A stretch of 64,000 bases of DNA from NCBI GenBank assembly GCA_011033025.1, contig WFMF01000369.1, positions 114,121-178,120 of the forward strand, given 5' to 3'. Below are positions 24,312 to 44,100 of this stretch, in pieces. Each line of letters opens with the position of its first letter. The stretch's first letter is position 1. The notes below the pieces were generated by a model. That model had not been told where the DNA came from. It did no database searches and was given only the letters and a program-made list of their open reading frames with translations. Made by a program: the position numbers and the translations under genes. The stretch comes from Beroe forskalii (Eukaryota > Ctenophora > Nuda > Beroida > Beroidae).

Positions 24312-24820
24312 ACGATGAGTTTCGTGTTCAGGATCCTGTTAATTAACTTATTGTGATGAACTACCTGTGATGAATTGTATAGATATAGATTATAATTGTT
24401 CCATTTAGGAGGAGTAAATTTGAGTTCTTTTCAAAAGCATCCGTTTCCCGCCGTTTCTAACGACCCGCGTCCCGCATTGATCATTTGATCTTATTTAAAT
24501 ACTCATATCTATTCAACATTGTGTTTATATGCTAATGTTTGTTTTGCGTCGTTTTCTTTAACGCGATTTTTCTGTTTCCACATGATAATAGTTATCTCAT
24601 TCAAGTTCGATGAATATTGAACACATTAACATATCTTATTGCCCTCCATATTGGACTTACCATAAGTGATTCAGTAATCTGCAAAACCTTTTATTTCCGA
24701 GATCTGTATATTGCATTTTACGGCTTATATCATAAGATGGGCATTATGAAACTGTATTTCTTGTATTTTTTTATTATAAACACACCTAACACAAATTCTC
24801 TCCAACATAGGCAGCTCAAT

Positions 24821-32708
<7,888 letters not shown>

Positions 32709-32887
32709 GGCGGATTGACACAGATGACCTTGTTGTAGTTTATAAGTTAAAACCACTTTTTACTATTAGTATAATAGTAAAAATAATCACTATCAGATAA
32801 TTATTTACATTTTAGATTTTTGGAATTTCAATTTTTATTGCTGCTGCTATTTCGAACATCTTACTATATATAATGCGTGTTGTTAAT

Positions 32888-33125
32888 ATCAGGGCGCTGG
32901 CAAGCGCCCGCAGCCACGGAAAATTCCCTCCGACCGAGGGCATCTGCCCGAAGGGCAGATGCCCTCGGCCCGAAGGGCCGAGGGCATCCGAGAAGTCAGC
33001 ATCCCCGGCCCGAAGGGGCCGATGCTGCCGAGAGCATCTGCCCGAGGCAGATGCCCTCGGCCCGAAGGGCCGAGGGCAGTTAAACAGGCCAGCAGTCCCG
33101 GCCCGAAGGGCCGACTGCTGGCCAG
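32888..33125. repeat. Cluster of GC-rich palindromes with GAA loops
   Basis: Several short hairpins of the form stem-GAA-stem: GGGCATCTGCCC GAA GGGCAGATGCCC, CTCGGCCC GAA GGGCCGAG, CGGCCC GAA GGGGCCG, and a last one with GCAGTC stems and CCGGCCC GAA GGGCCG. They alternate over about 240 bases just downstream of ACAT2. The local GC content is far above the surroundings. Reading frames through it are artefacts. Confidence 0.85.
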
Positions 33126-33199
33126 ACACTCTAACAAGCCAGTAGTACCAGCATGAAGTGCTAAAAGTGGTAGCGGAACCGTTTTTCAAGTATTGAAAA

Positions 33200-33324
33200 A
33201 TACGTTTGCCAGCGCCTATTATATAAAATATACAGTAAATCGCGAAAATCGCGATTTTCGAGTCGTTTTTAACATGTTAATTCAATCTGTTGGTCATGAA
33301 AATTTGTACAGGCGTAGTATTATC

Positions 33325-33355
<31 letters not shown>

Positions 33356-34400
33356 CAGACAAAACCGCAAGCGGTCGTCATAACAACCCCCTACAGAGTC
33401 ACAGGGGCGCCGCTTTTTAATTGTTTGAGGTTATTTTGATATGAACATACGTTATTAACCGTTCGAAATAGAAATCATTCGTTAAAATCGTTGAAATAGT
33501 AATTTCCCTAATTTCTACAAAACGTCCGCGTGAACTCACGCGCAAAAATTTGTTATATTGACCTGGAATCATGTTTGTCTATTGCATTGTGACTTGTTTC
33601 CATCAAATCAAGTCGAAAATTCGGTCTTAAGACTCAAATTTCAAATTTGCCTAATTTCTACAAAACGTCCACGTGAACTCACGTGAACTTCATTTCCATG
33701 GGCCATTTCTTGTTCTATTCAAGTACCAAGTAAATCAAAATGTTGATTCAGTCACTATCGTATAGCACAACAGCCCTGCACTTATGGAATTCGGCCTGAA
33801 ATTGGACTTAACCAAATTTTTCGACTTTTTTCGCGCGGCTCAAATTTACGTTTTTGAGGGGGCCACCACACCTTTCCCTTAAATCGGGATGACTTGAAAC
33901 TTTTTACCCTTGATATTTGACTGAGAAAGAACATTGATACGCCTGGAAAAGATGGAGCAATGCTGGTGAGCTGAGATATAGATGCTCAAAGTCACCATAT
34001 TTTGGCCTAGTAAAGATCCTCGATTTTTGGAGGCCCCCCACGACCTCATTTTTTCACCAATCACCATGAAACTTCTTTTGTGGGTAAATCTCGAGGTCTA
34101 GATGCTACATAAGTCGGGAAAACATGACGCGGTAGAAAACTTTTCAGATACAGTGCTTCAAAGTGGTCCAAAATTACGTTTTTCGCTAAAAATCGTGATT
34201 TCATCGATTTTGATGACGTCATAACACCAAAAAAATCGATCCGCAAAACTTCCTACATAGCCTATTACATTCTCCCATCTTTGCTGAAAAAAACGCGCCC
34301 TCGATCAAGGCTCTACCATTTGTGGTTCTCGAGATCTCAGCGATTCAAATTTGGTCCTAAATTATCAGCTATACCATATAAGTATATAAATATTCCCAAC
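33200..34400. other. Repeat-derived intergenic DNA
   Basis: It contains a (TTA)n run at 33325-33352. A repeated block (CTAATTTCTACAAAACGTCC-CGTGAACTCACG) occurs at about 33509 and 33652. No exon was found, although the missing 5' exons of the downstream guanylate cyclase would be expected here. Confidence 0.5.
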
Positions 34401-34407
34401 TATTTCT

Positions 34408-34945
34408 TTTTAGTATAGTGTCCTGGCAAGGTTACGTTCGAGGGGAGGATATCTCGAGATTTTGGTATACGCATTCACTCGAGAGGGGTCGACTCCTACG
34501 TAAAATTTGACGAGGAATCGTTTAAGATAGGTTTCAAAGCTCTCAGATGCTTCCTTCACCATTTTCAAACGCAAGTTTTTTTTGTTTTTTTTGTTTTTTT
34601 TTCTTACTGTGAGGGGGTTGCCGTCCTTGCCAGGACGGAAATATATCAACTCCTGTGACACTGAATTCTCTCATATATAGCCCTGGCCAGTTACGTTACT
34701 GTAGCGTGCGATTTAAGTATACGCGTATCTATAAGAACGGTTGTTCTAGACCTAAAATTTTACGACGAATCGTTCTAGATAGGTCCTGACTCTCTATTTC
34801 TTTTTATTTTTCTGATATGCAGGGGGTTACCGCCCTGGCCAGGGCGGGAATATCACCCTGTGACACTCAAATCTCTAACTTATACCCCTGGCCAGTTTTC
34901 TTTTTACCGCGGGGGGTTACCGCCCTGGCCAGGGCGGGAACAGGA
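34408..34945. repeat. Modular repeats with an 18-base CCGCCCTGGCCAGGGCGG palindrome
   Basis: The perfect palindrome CCGCCCTGGCCAGGGCGG occurs at about 34830 and 34921, each preceded by GGGGGTTA. A variant (CCGTCCTTGCCAGGACGG) is at about 34622. Modules share CCTGGCCAGTT or CCTGGCAAGGTT openings, CGAGGAATCGTTTAAGATAGG-type centres and AATATCACCCTGTGACACT ends. This is a tandem family of at least three degenerate units. Confidence 0.75.
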
Positions 34946-35195
34946 AAGATTTGAATTTTCATTTCAAAAATTTATTTCAATATAATTCGGGTAAAACATA
35001 GTGATTTTTGGTGTTCAATCAAATTTTCTGTACTTGGCTTCCACCAAAAATTTCCTCCAATTTCCCCAAAATTTCCCCCGAACCATCAACCAGGTTTGCA
35101 GGTTCGCGGCTTTTTGGATATGGGCCAACAGGTCTATATGCGGGTATTTTCCATGTGTTCTGAGTTAGAAATTATGTCCAAATAACCCCTCCCAG

Positions 35196-38100
35196 GCACT
35201 AGGGAGTATACGCGAGGTCTCCTCTCTCTGGCCCAGAAGAACCCTGCTAATGCAATGTTCCAGGAGCTGGTTCAGTACGTCAGGACCTCCCTCAACGATG
35301 ATACCGCTCAGGTGGGGCGATTAGTGAATATTGTTTCTTTTCTTAGTTCTTTTTAACAGTCTTATGATAAACAAATTCATGAGTTTATAATTAGAATTGA
35401 CCATCACGAAGTCAAACCGTTGCTGCAAGTCTTCACCCATAGCATCCAAGTGGGGCACGGACATTTTATCTTACAACAATTATGCTAACGACATTTACCT
35501 CGCGACACTTTCTCTCGTAAAATCTAATATTTCACCTCCACGGTTAAGGTCTGGGTTTGTGTTGAGTTTAAAGGGTTATGGTTAGTTAAGGTTGTGGTAA
35601 GCGTATATCGTTACACTCCGTCCCCAACTCAGCTGGATGTTTACAGTGCTACTCTGTACGACTCCCTGCTGACCTACGCCATGGCTGCTAAACACATCAA
35701 GGAGGAGTACTACACCGCCCACTCTGACGCTTCTGATGAGGATAACCTGGCTGCAGTCACAGAGCTCGTTAAGAACGGCACAGAGATAGTTCAGGTAACT
35801 GTCATTGGTTGTTATACAGCTGTTGGAATGGAAGGAAAAGTCTCAAAAATGTTAATTGTAACTGAAGAGTGGCAAAATACCGTCAAAATGATGAATGAAA
35901 TCCACCTTTTATGTCTGTAATCCTGTATTGATGCATTGAGCCTTCTGTTTTCTGCTTTCGGTATGGATTCGCCGAGCATTCTCTGAATTCCAACCATGCC
36001 CGTTCAGGTGATCACTGAGTTGGCAGCCTTCCAGGGAGCCTCTGGAATGGTCAAATTCGACTCCAACGCAGACCGGATAGCCTCGATAGAGGTGTTCCAG
36101 GCCCAGGTGGACGCCACTACCAACTCAGTGAACATGGTCCGGATATTCGACACTGACGCTGATACGGGGAACCTTGAGCTGGTGGACGGAGCGGTCTTCC
36201 AGTGGAACGACGGATCTGCAGTTAGTGCGTTTTCTCTTTTCTTTTGTCGTAAAAGTCCTGTTAATAATTTTGAAAAACCCTAATGTATTCGTGATGTTTG
36301 AAGTTTTTTGCGGATTTTTTAAACTTTCTGAAGTCCCAACTTTGGTGCCTAGACCAGTATTTTACAACAATGTGGTGTGCTCAGGTCATGTATCGGCACC
36401 ACTCTACGTACCCCTATTCTACCGTCGTATGTACACTTGCCTTCACATAATCCTAGCACCAAAAGATAATAGTAATTCCAGCACCACAAAGCCTCTATCT
36501 TATCTCCTTTTCAATAGTAAAATTCAATTATCGAGTCTATGATTTCACTGATCTCATATTTAAAGACCAATTGAAATTCAAAGCATTTCGATCTTCCTCG
36601 ATGAGTCAGACACAGGATTTGGAATAAATGCTCATAATGAGAGGGGGGTACATGCACTTGAATTCTACTCCAAAAGTCACACCTATATTTCGGTGTTTCC
36701 TCATCAGACCTATCCTTATTTGCAACATCTTGCAATGAAAACTCCCAGATTTCACTCCCAGATTTGTCCTTCCCGAAACGAACTTATGTCAGAAAACGGA
36801 CTTGAGTCAAAATTGTATTTTAGATATGCAATCAACTTTTTACAAAGTCGGTTTTTGACTTAAGTCTGTTCCATTTCGTAATGACCCCCATTTTCCATTC
36901 TCCACAGAACATACCTGAAGCGTGTGGTCCGGGCAGGAAGCTGTGCGAGGAGAAGGATATCCAGGAAACCATCATCCTGGTGACGATCCCCATCGGAGTA
37001 GCCCTCATTGCCATCCTCATCGTCCTCGTGGTTTTCTTTATCTGGAGACAGCGCGTTCAGAGGTCACGTGACAGGTCGCTCTGGAAGATCAGGACCAGTG
37101 AGGTGGAGTTTAAAGACGCCACTCAGTCAGGCAGGTGGGTTAGAAAGTGGTCATAGGCCGGGATTAGAGGAGTTTAACTCTTCGAAATTGCTAATGAGAG
37201 ATCACAGGCTGACTTGCTATTGCAGAACTGTTTCTATAATTTCCCCATCTCAACACTTCCCACTAGCTTCAACTCCATTCAAACATCTCTTCAGGTTTCA
37301 CTCGGTGAACATTGAGCGGAGCATGTCTCGGATGTCTAATAACTCTGACGCGACCCTCATGAACCACGGCATTGTTGCGTACTACAAGAATAATCCGGTC
37401 TTCCTCAAGTACCTCAACACTGATGTCAAGTCCTTCTGTGTCACTGAGGACATCATTCAGGAGTTTAAGCAGGTTTTTAGTGCACTATGACCAAGCTTGA
37501 AGCTTATTTGAGTTCATTATTGCATTTTCAAATTATATTTAAGCAGATTTATTCCACAGGCTCACTATTGCCCAAATATTATCAAATTGCCATTTTTCTT
37601 GACACACATCCAGGGCCCCAGAAAGCGAGCTGTGCAGTGTGCAACCGTTTCGACTTCGTATCGTTGGCCTCTGCACAGCTCTCAAACTGAAAAGGTATAA
37701 TTTCATTCTAATTTTTAGGTGAGAGAACTAGTCCACCAGAACCTGAACCCCTACATTGGAGCCTGTGTTGAGCTGCCAGACAACTTCTTCCTCGCGTCAC
37801 TCTACCTCAGGAAGGGTAGTCTGCAAGACATCCTCTCCGATTCCAACCTCAAGCTAGACACCATGTTCAAGATGAGCTTCATCTTCGATATCTGCCGAGT
37901 GAGTATACCACCCCAAGTTAGATTCCATGTTCAAGATGAGCTTCATCTTCGATATCTCGAAATTTTGAGTTATTCTGCTGATAATTTCTTGGCAGTGTTT
38001 TTGAAATCGTGCCTACATTTCAATCTTTATTACGAAACGACTTCCCTCTAACAATTTCATCGCAGGGTATGCAAGCTATTCACAACTCTCCCATGAAATT

Positions 38101-41100
38101 CCACGGACGCCTGAAGTCCTGCAACTGTGTGGTGGACGCCCATTGGGTCCTCAAAATAACGGACTATGGACTCATGAAGTTCCTGTCTTCGTATTCCCTA
38201 CCAGATCCCATCAAGTCCGAGGATGGAAAGTACTACGGTAAGGGATTTCACTTTACAACACTGCTTTATAGTTACAAATAGAGGAGAATCAATTATTGAC
38301 TCTTTTCATTACTCATACGGCAAGGGATCTTGATCAGCCAGGGAGGGGTAGTGTGTGTTGAGGTTTTACCAGAAAGTAGTACTAGGAAGTGTGTCTGTAT
38401 AGGAGTTACTAGGCGTAAAATCAAGGGTCATGAAACTAAAAGAACTATTTTTGCTGGTGCCTTGCCTGGCTTAATACGGTGGATGTCCTTGCTGTACGGC
38501 TTGTTAAACAAGGAACTGAAACCGTAGGGCTCCGTAATTCGCCAAACAATTCGCCTCTTCTCAACTCTCAGTTGACCTCAATTACCACTGAAAGCTCCTC
38601 TCCCCCATTAAAACCCCCTCCCTCCCCATTGAAACCCCCTCCTTCCCCATTGAAACCCCCTCCCTCCCCATTGAAACCCCCTCCCTCCCCATTGAAACCC
38701 CCTCCCTCCCCATTGAAACCCCCTCCCCTCCCCCCCATTCCAAGTCCCTCCTTCCCCAGATCTGCTGTGGACAGCCCCCGAGCTCCTCAGAACGATGGAG
38801 ACGCGGGAGGACAGATACGTGGGCTCCCAGAAGGGCGACGTTTTCTCCTTCGCTGTGATCCTCACCGAAATAATGTCCGCCAATACGCCCTACGGGGACA
38901 TCAACTGCTCGGCTAAAGGTACAATCGCATCAGAGTGTTTTGACAAGATGATTTGATAAATTATCACTGCTGGAGTTTGTGTTACTGGAAATGAATTTCG
39001 GCATGATATAGATCCTACCTTGAAAATCGTCAGTACGAATTATTGCCATGAATATTAATTTATTTGATTTATTTCACCCTCTTACTCTCCGTTGCAGAGA
39101 TCGTGACGAAAGTGAAGGACGGCTACAGTCCGCCCTTTCGACCCGACATGCCCGTGGAGTGCTCGGATGGGATGTCGGAGCTGACGCGGATGTGTTGGGA
39201 TGAAACCCCCTCCCTCCGACCGGACTTCCCTAAAATACTCGGATTCTTGCAGGCCCACCACCCCCAGAAGTATGATCATTGTTATGTGCTGTGTTAAACC
39301 GGTAATGGGGTTACGATACACATTAATTGCACAGCTGTTTACTCCCGTACCAAAGTCAAACTTGGTACTCTTGAAAATATTGGTACTTTGCTGAAGTACC
39401 AATTTTGGTATTTTCTCTGAATCAAAAACTTGATGCTTCATTCTTTACCGGCTCATTGCGTTCAGTAAAGCACTGTGTTCCTTCAGGCAGCGGTCCATCA
39501 CAGACCGCATAATAAAGATGATGTTAACACTCTGTCCCTTCAGGCAGCGGTCCATCACAGACCGCATGATAAAGATAATGTTAAACCCTCTGTCCCTTCA
39601 GGCAGTGGTCCATCACAGACCGCATGATAAAGATGATGTTAAACCCTCTTTCCCTTCAGGCAGCGGTCCATCACTGACCGCATGATAAAGGTGATGTTAA
39701 ACCCTCTGTCCCTTCAGGCAGCGGTCCATCACAGACCGCATGATAAAGATAATATTAACACTGTGTCCCTTCAAGCAGCGGTCCATCACTGACCGCATGA
39801 TAAAGATGATGTTAAAACCCTCTATCCCTTCAGGCAGCGGTCCATCACAGACCGCATGATAAAGATGATGGAGCAATATACAGACAACTTGGAGGATCTG
39901 GTAGCTGAGCGGAGCGAGCAGCTCGCTGTGGAGAAGGAGAAAGCGGACAACTTGCTCTGCCGCATGCTGCCTCAGTAAGTTTCTTTAATAATGCGTTAAC
40001 TCCTGGGTTCTTAAATACGTGCAACAATGGAGAAAAATACGCGTATTGGCTCCTGGAGAAGAAAACGCGTATTTTTTCAAAAGTATGTGATAAGAAATGG
40101 CAACACGAGGTCTGAATAGTGCTTGTGAACAGTACGCGCGCAGCGCGCTACCAAATAAAAATCTGAGCAAGAATTGTAAAGTTTCATTCGAGATCACCGT
40201 AAAGATTTGGGACGATGTGGGAAAATAGGAATCCACCGAATCCAATGTCTTATCTATAAATGTGCAAGGGTTTTTTAATCTACAAACTACACTACAGTAC
40301 AGAAGTGCTGCACCCTTGATCTGTCATATTTCTGATTTTATCGTACGGGGAAAAGGGGACATACGTAATGTCTGTGGCAAACCTATGGATATTCTTAAAT
40401 GCTGAATATTATGCAAAGGGATTATTTTTTACAAACCGCAGTACAGAAGTCCTGAAATCTGATCAAATGTCAGTTAGTAAAGGAACAAAGACTGTCTTTG
40501 ATATCCGTTTACCAATATTAAGAATTGAAAATTGCCCAAGTGGTGCGAAGCACCACGTTAAGGGGAATTAGAATTCTACTTATCGAAGCGAACATGAGCT
40601 AAATGTCTGCGTATCAATCACTATGCATCACTTTTATGTCTTCCTTCTTTTCATACGGATGCGCTCTTCATCATATCATATTATCACGAAGAGCGCAAAA
40701 TCGTGTTATACTATCAAATTAATTGAATATTTGATTGTTTGCTAATTGGACTAACTAGTTGTTAACTCAATAGGAATATAGCTAACTTCCTCTTTGATAG
40801 CTACTGGGTAGCTCCTGTTATTATATACATTATACCCTTTTATGCCTTTGATAGCTACTGGGTAGCTCCTGTTATTATATACATTATACTTTTATGTCTT
40901 CCGTATGAAATGTGGGAAAACACACATTTAGCTCATGAGAGCGAGATGAGTAGAATGGTAGTACTATCTATTTAGACTTCAGTTATGTGTTTACTTACAA
41001 AAATTTATTGCCAATTGTATAAAATTTGTGGAATTGAATTTTCATTATCCCATGAATGTTGACAGACTGTGTCAATTACTGATTGCATTCTTATCTTCTA

Positions 41101-44100
41101 GTTCTACTAAAGTTTTATTTTGGGTACATTTGTTCGGATTTAGAAATGCTGTAGGTACATTTGCGCGTATTTGGTCTCTACACTACATATCAGCAGGACA
41201 CACATTGGCCATGTCGGACTGCCCTGTCAAGCCCTGCCTCACTAACTGCACCTACCAAGACAAATACCGTTGGATATTCCTGGAGAACAGGCTCCTCCAA
41301 ACCCCGTGGATGGTACTGAAGTTGGTGGCTGGCATCCTTCGCACCCTCATCGTCTACTTCACCTCTCTCAAAACACCCTCCGATGAGGACATTGTTCGCT
41401 ACGTTGAGAACACCGTTCTGTCTCTCTTCCTACTCCCTGACCCTGATGCTGAAGACACCTGCAACATAATGCTGGAAGTGAAGCAATGCTCGCTACAGAA
41501 CTGGACTTCTTCTTGTTTCCAGAGCATCCGGATGGTTTACGACAGGAATATGCGTGTCATCCTGTCGTTTCGTAGCAATGGCCAGCTCGTTACCTGTCGT
41601 AGTCTGATGATGGAGATGCTGTTCTTCTATCACACCGCGTCCCTTCACACCAAGTTCCATCTTTACTCAAACAGTCTGACAGAGTACATCGTAGACAAGG
41701 ATCTGCAATTCCTGCTTCCCTCCACCAAAACCTCCCTTCCGCTTCATTTGGCGTTAACAACGCTACCAATTAGTCCGGCACTAGATGTCAAGACCCGGCA
41801 GCAACAGCCTTGGATTCACCGGTTCTTAACCAGTGTTTTTACAGTCGATCTCACCAGGGAAAGTTTAATTGCAGAAAGCGGTGATCTGACGGTTTTTAAT
41901 GAAATACCGGCTCTGATGAGCAGTAGCAAAGTTCCTTTCCTCAGATATCTGGTAAAGTGCAAGGAGGCTGTAGCTGCAGCAGTGATCAGATACAACCTGT
42001 CCCTTGGATTAGTTGATCCACTCTTCTATCACATCATCGTCCACGCTGTGGATCACTCCAGTTCCTATTCCCACTCCTCCAACCTGGGTTTCGGAGCAGG
42101 GAATTCCTCCCTAATCCACACTGGAGTGCCGTGTTCAGATCTCTGATGTTTCGATGGATGATGGTGAAACCAAGCATTAATCCGTTCTTCCCCAACACAC
42201 TCAAACACATCTCACAGAACGGATTTTACGCTGACATTTACACTGAACTCAAGTCACTTGATTTGGAGTTTGGTTTGATTTTGCTGATGTAGTTACAGCC
42301 AGTATCATGTATTAGGATCTTGGTGGTTTTTAATGAATTTTAAAGTTACAATGACAGTATGATACTTTTTCAACTAAAGTCTTAGTGAGATTTTACCTTA
42401 CCCTCTGTCACACGCACTTTTTCCGCAACATGACCTCCAAATGTCCGAGTGTTTCGAGGTAAGGATGGGAGAAAAACATCTATTCAGGTCTTAAAGAACT
42501 CTGAAGACTGCGTAATTTTTCTCATTTTTAGAAAGACACGATGTGTGCACATAGTTCTACCCCCATCCTCCAGATGAAGACTATAACTCGATTTGAATAT
42601 CATGTTATTGAATTTTTAACTGAAAAATTTTATGAATAAACTGAATAATTTGTTTTAGCTTTTAATCCGTCAATTTACTAATTTACTAGAAACGTGAAAT
42701 TTATTATTCTTCGTTGCTGTAAAGTGATTTCGATTTTATCACCGCCTTCTTCTTTTTAGAAGGTTTTGAAGGCCTCAGCACTTTAAAACTCACAAATATC
42801 ACAAACCGATTGCATTGCAGCTTTTTATATTAATGTTTGTACTGTAATTTATAAATCAAATTCATGATTATATCCTTGACACCATTTTCATCGCAGGCCG
42901 ATAGCAGAGAAGTTGAAACAGGGGGAACCAGTTGCTCCGCAAGCGTTTGATGAAGTTACGATATACTTCTCCGATATAGTCGGCTTTACAGATCTTAGCG
43001 GGCAATCTACTCCTTTCCAGGTGAAACTAATGACACCGACTGTTAACACAATCTTTGACACCTCTCCTTTGACACCACTCCTTTGACACCACTCCTCTGA
43101 TGCCACTCCTCTGACACCAATCCTCTGACACCACTCCTTTGACACCACTCCGTTCATGTCACTCCTTTGACACCACTCTTTTGACACCACTTCTTTGACA
43201 CCACTTTTGACACAAATACTTTGACACCACTTCTTTGACACCACTCCTTTGATAACTCACCTGTGACACCATTTTGTTGACACCAACCCTTTGACACCAC
43301 TCTATTGGCACACTTCTCCTAGCAGGTAGTTAATTAAGCCCTCCCCCCTTTGAGTTCGAAACTCACTCCCTTTTGACACCATCGTGGAGCGACACGACGT
43401 CTACAAAGTTTAAACCTCTCCCGGTGTTGATTAACGGCCAACGCCATTTTATTTTTTAAAGCCTCTTCGACTTCCTGAACTCCGTGAAGAAGTTCAAAGT
43501 TAGACACAAACCGGAACACCAGCTGATGCTGCGTATAGGAATGCATTCTGGTTAGTCCTGTGGTTGTAGTCCATTCTTGAGATTGACAGAATTTGGCAAA
43601 AATGCTAGTCCCACGATGTCTACAAAGTACTCCTCCTACCTACATGGTTGTCAGTGGTCTCCCGGTCCGCAACGGCCAGCGCCACCCCTTCCACAAATAG
43701 CCAACATGAGCCTCCCCTTCCTGAACCCCGTGACCACCCAGTTCCCACACCTCCCAAACCCACAATTCTGCGTATAGGAATGCATTCTGTCCCTCCTGTG
43801 TCTGTGTAGTAGCAAACTCCCCTCCACAACTTCCCCGTCCCACAATCGCCCCTTCCCGCAGCTCTTCCTTCCCACAACTCTTCCTCCCCACAGCTCCCCA
43901 TTCCCTCAACTCCCCCACTCCACAACTCCTCCTTCCCACAGGTCCTGTGTGTGCGGGTGTGGTGGGTCTCAAGATGCCCCGGTACTGTCTCTTTGGGGAC
44001 ACTGTCAACACAGCCAGTAGGATGGAGTCCAATGGCCTGCCTCTGAAGATCCACATGAGCGAGGCTGCCTTTACCGCCCTGGATAGGATAGGCGGGTACA

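Noticed and set aside
32812-33189. Coding frames on both strands
   Set aside because: They arise from GC-rich palindromes with CCC-GAA-GGG repeats, and the translated text is low-complexity in every frame.
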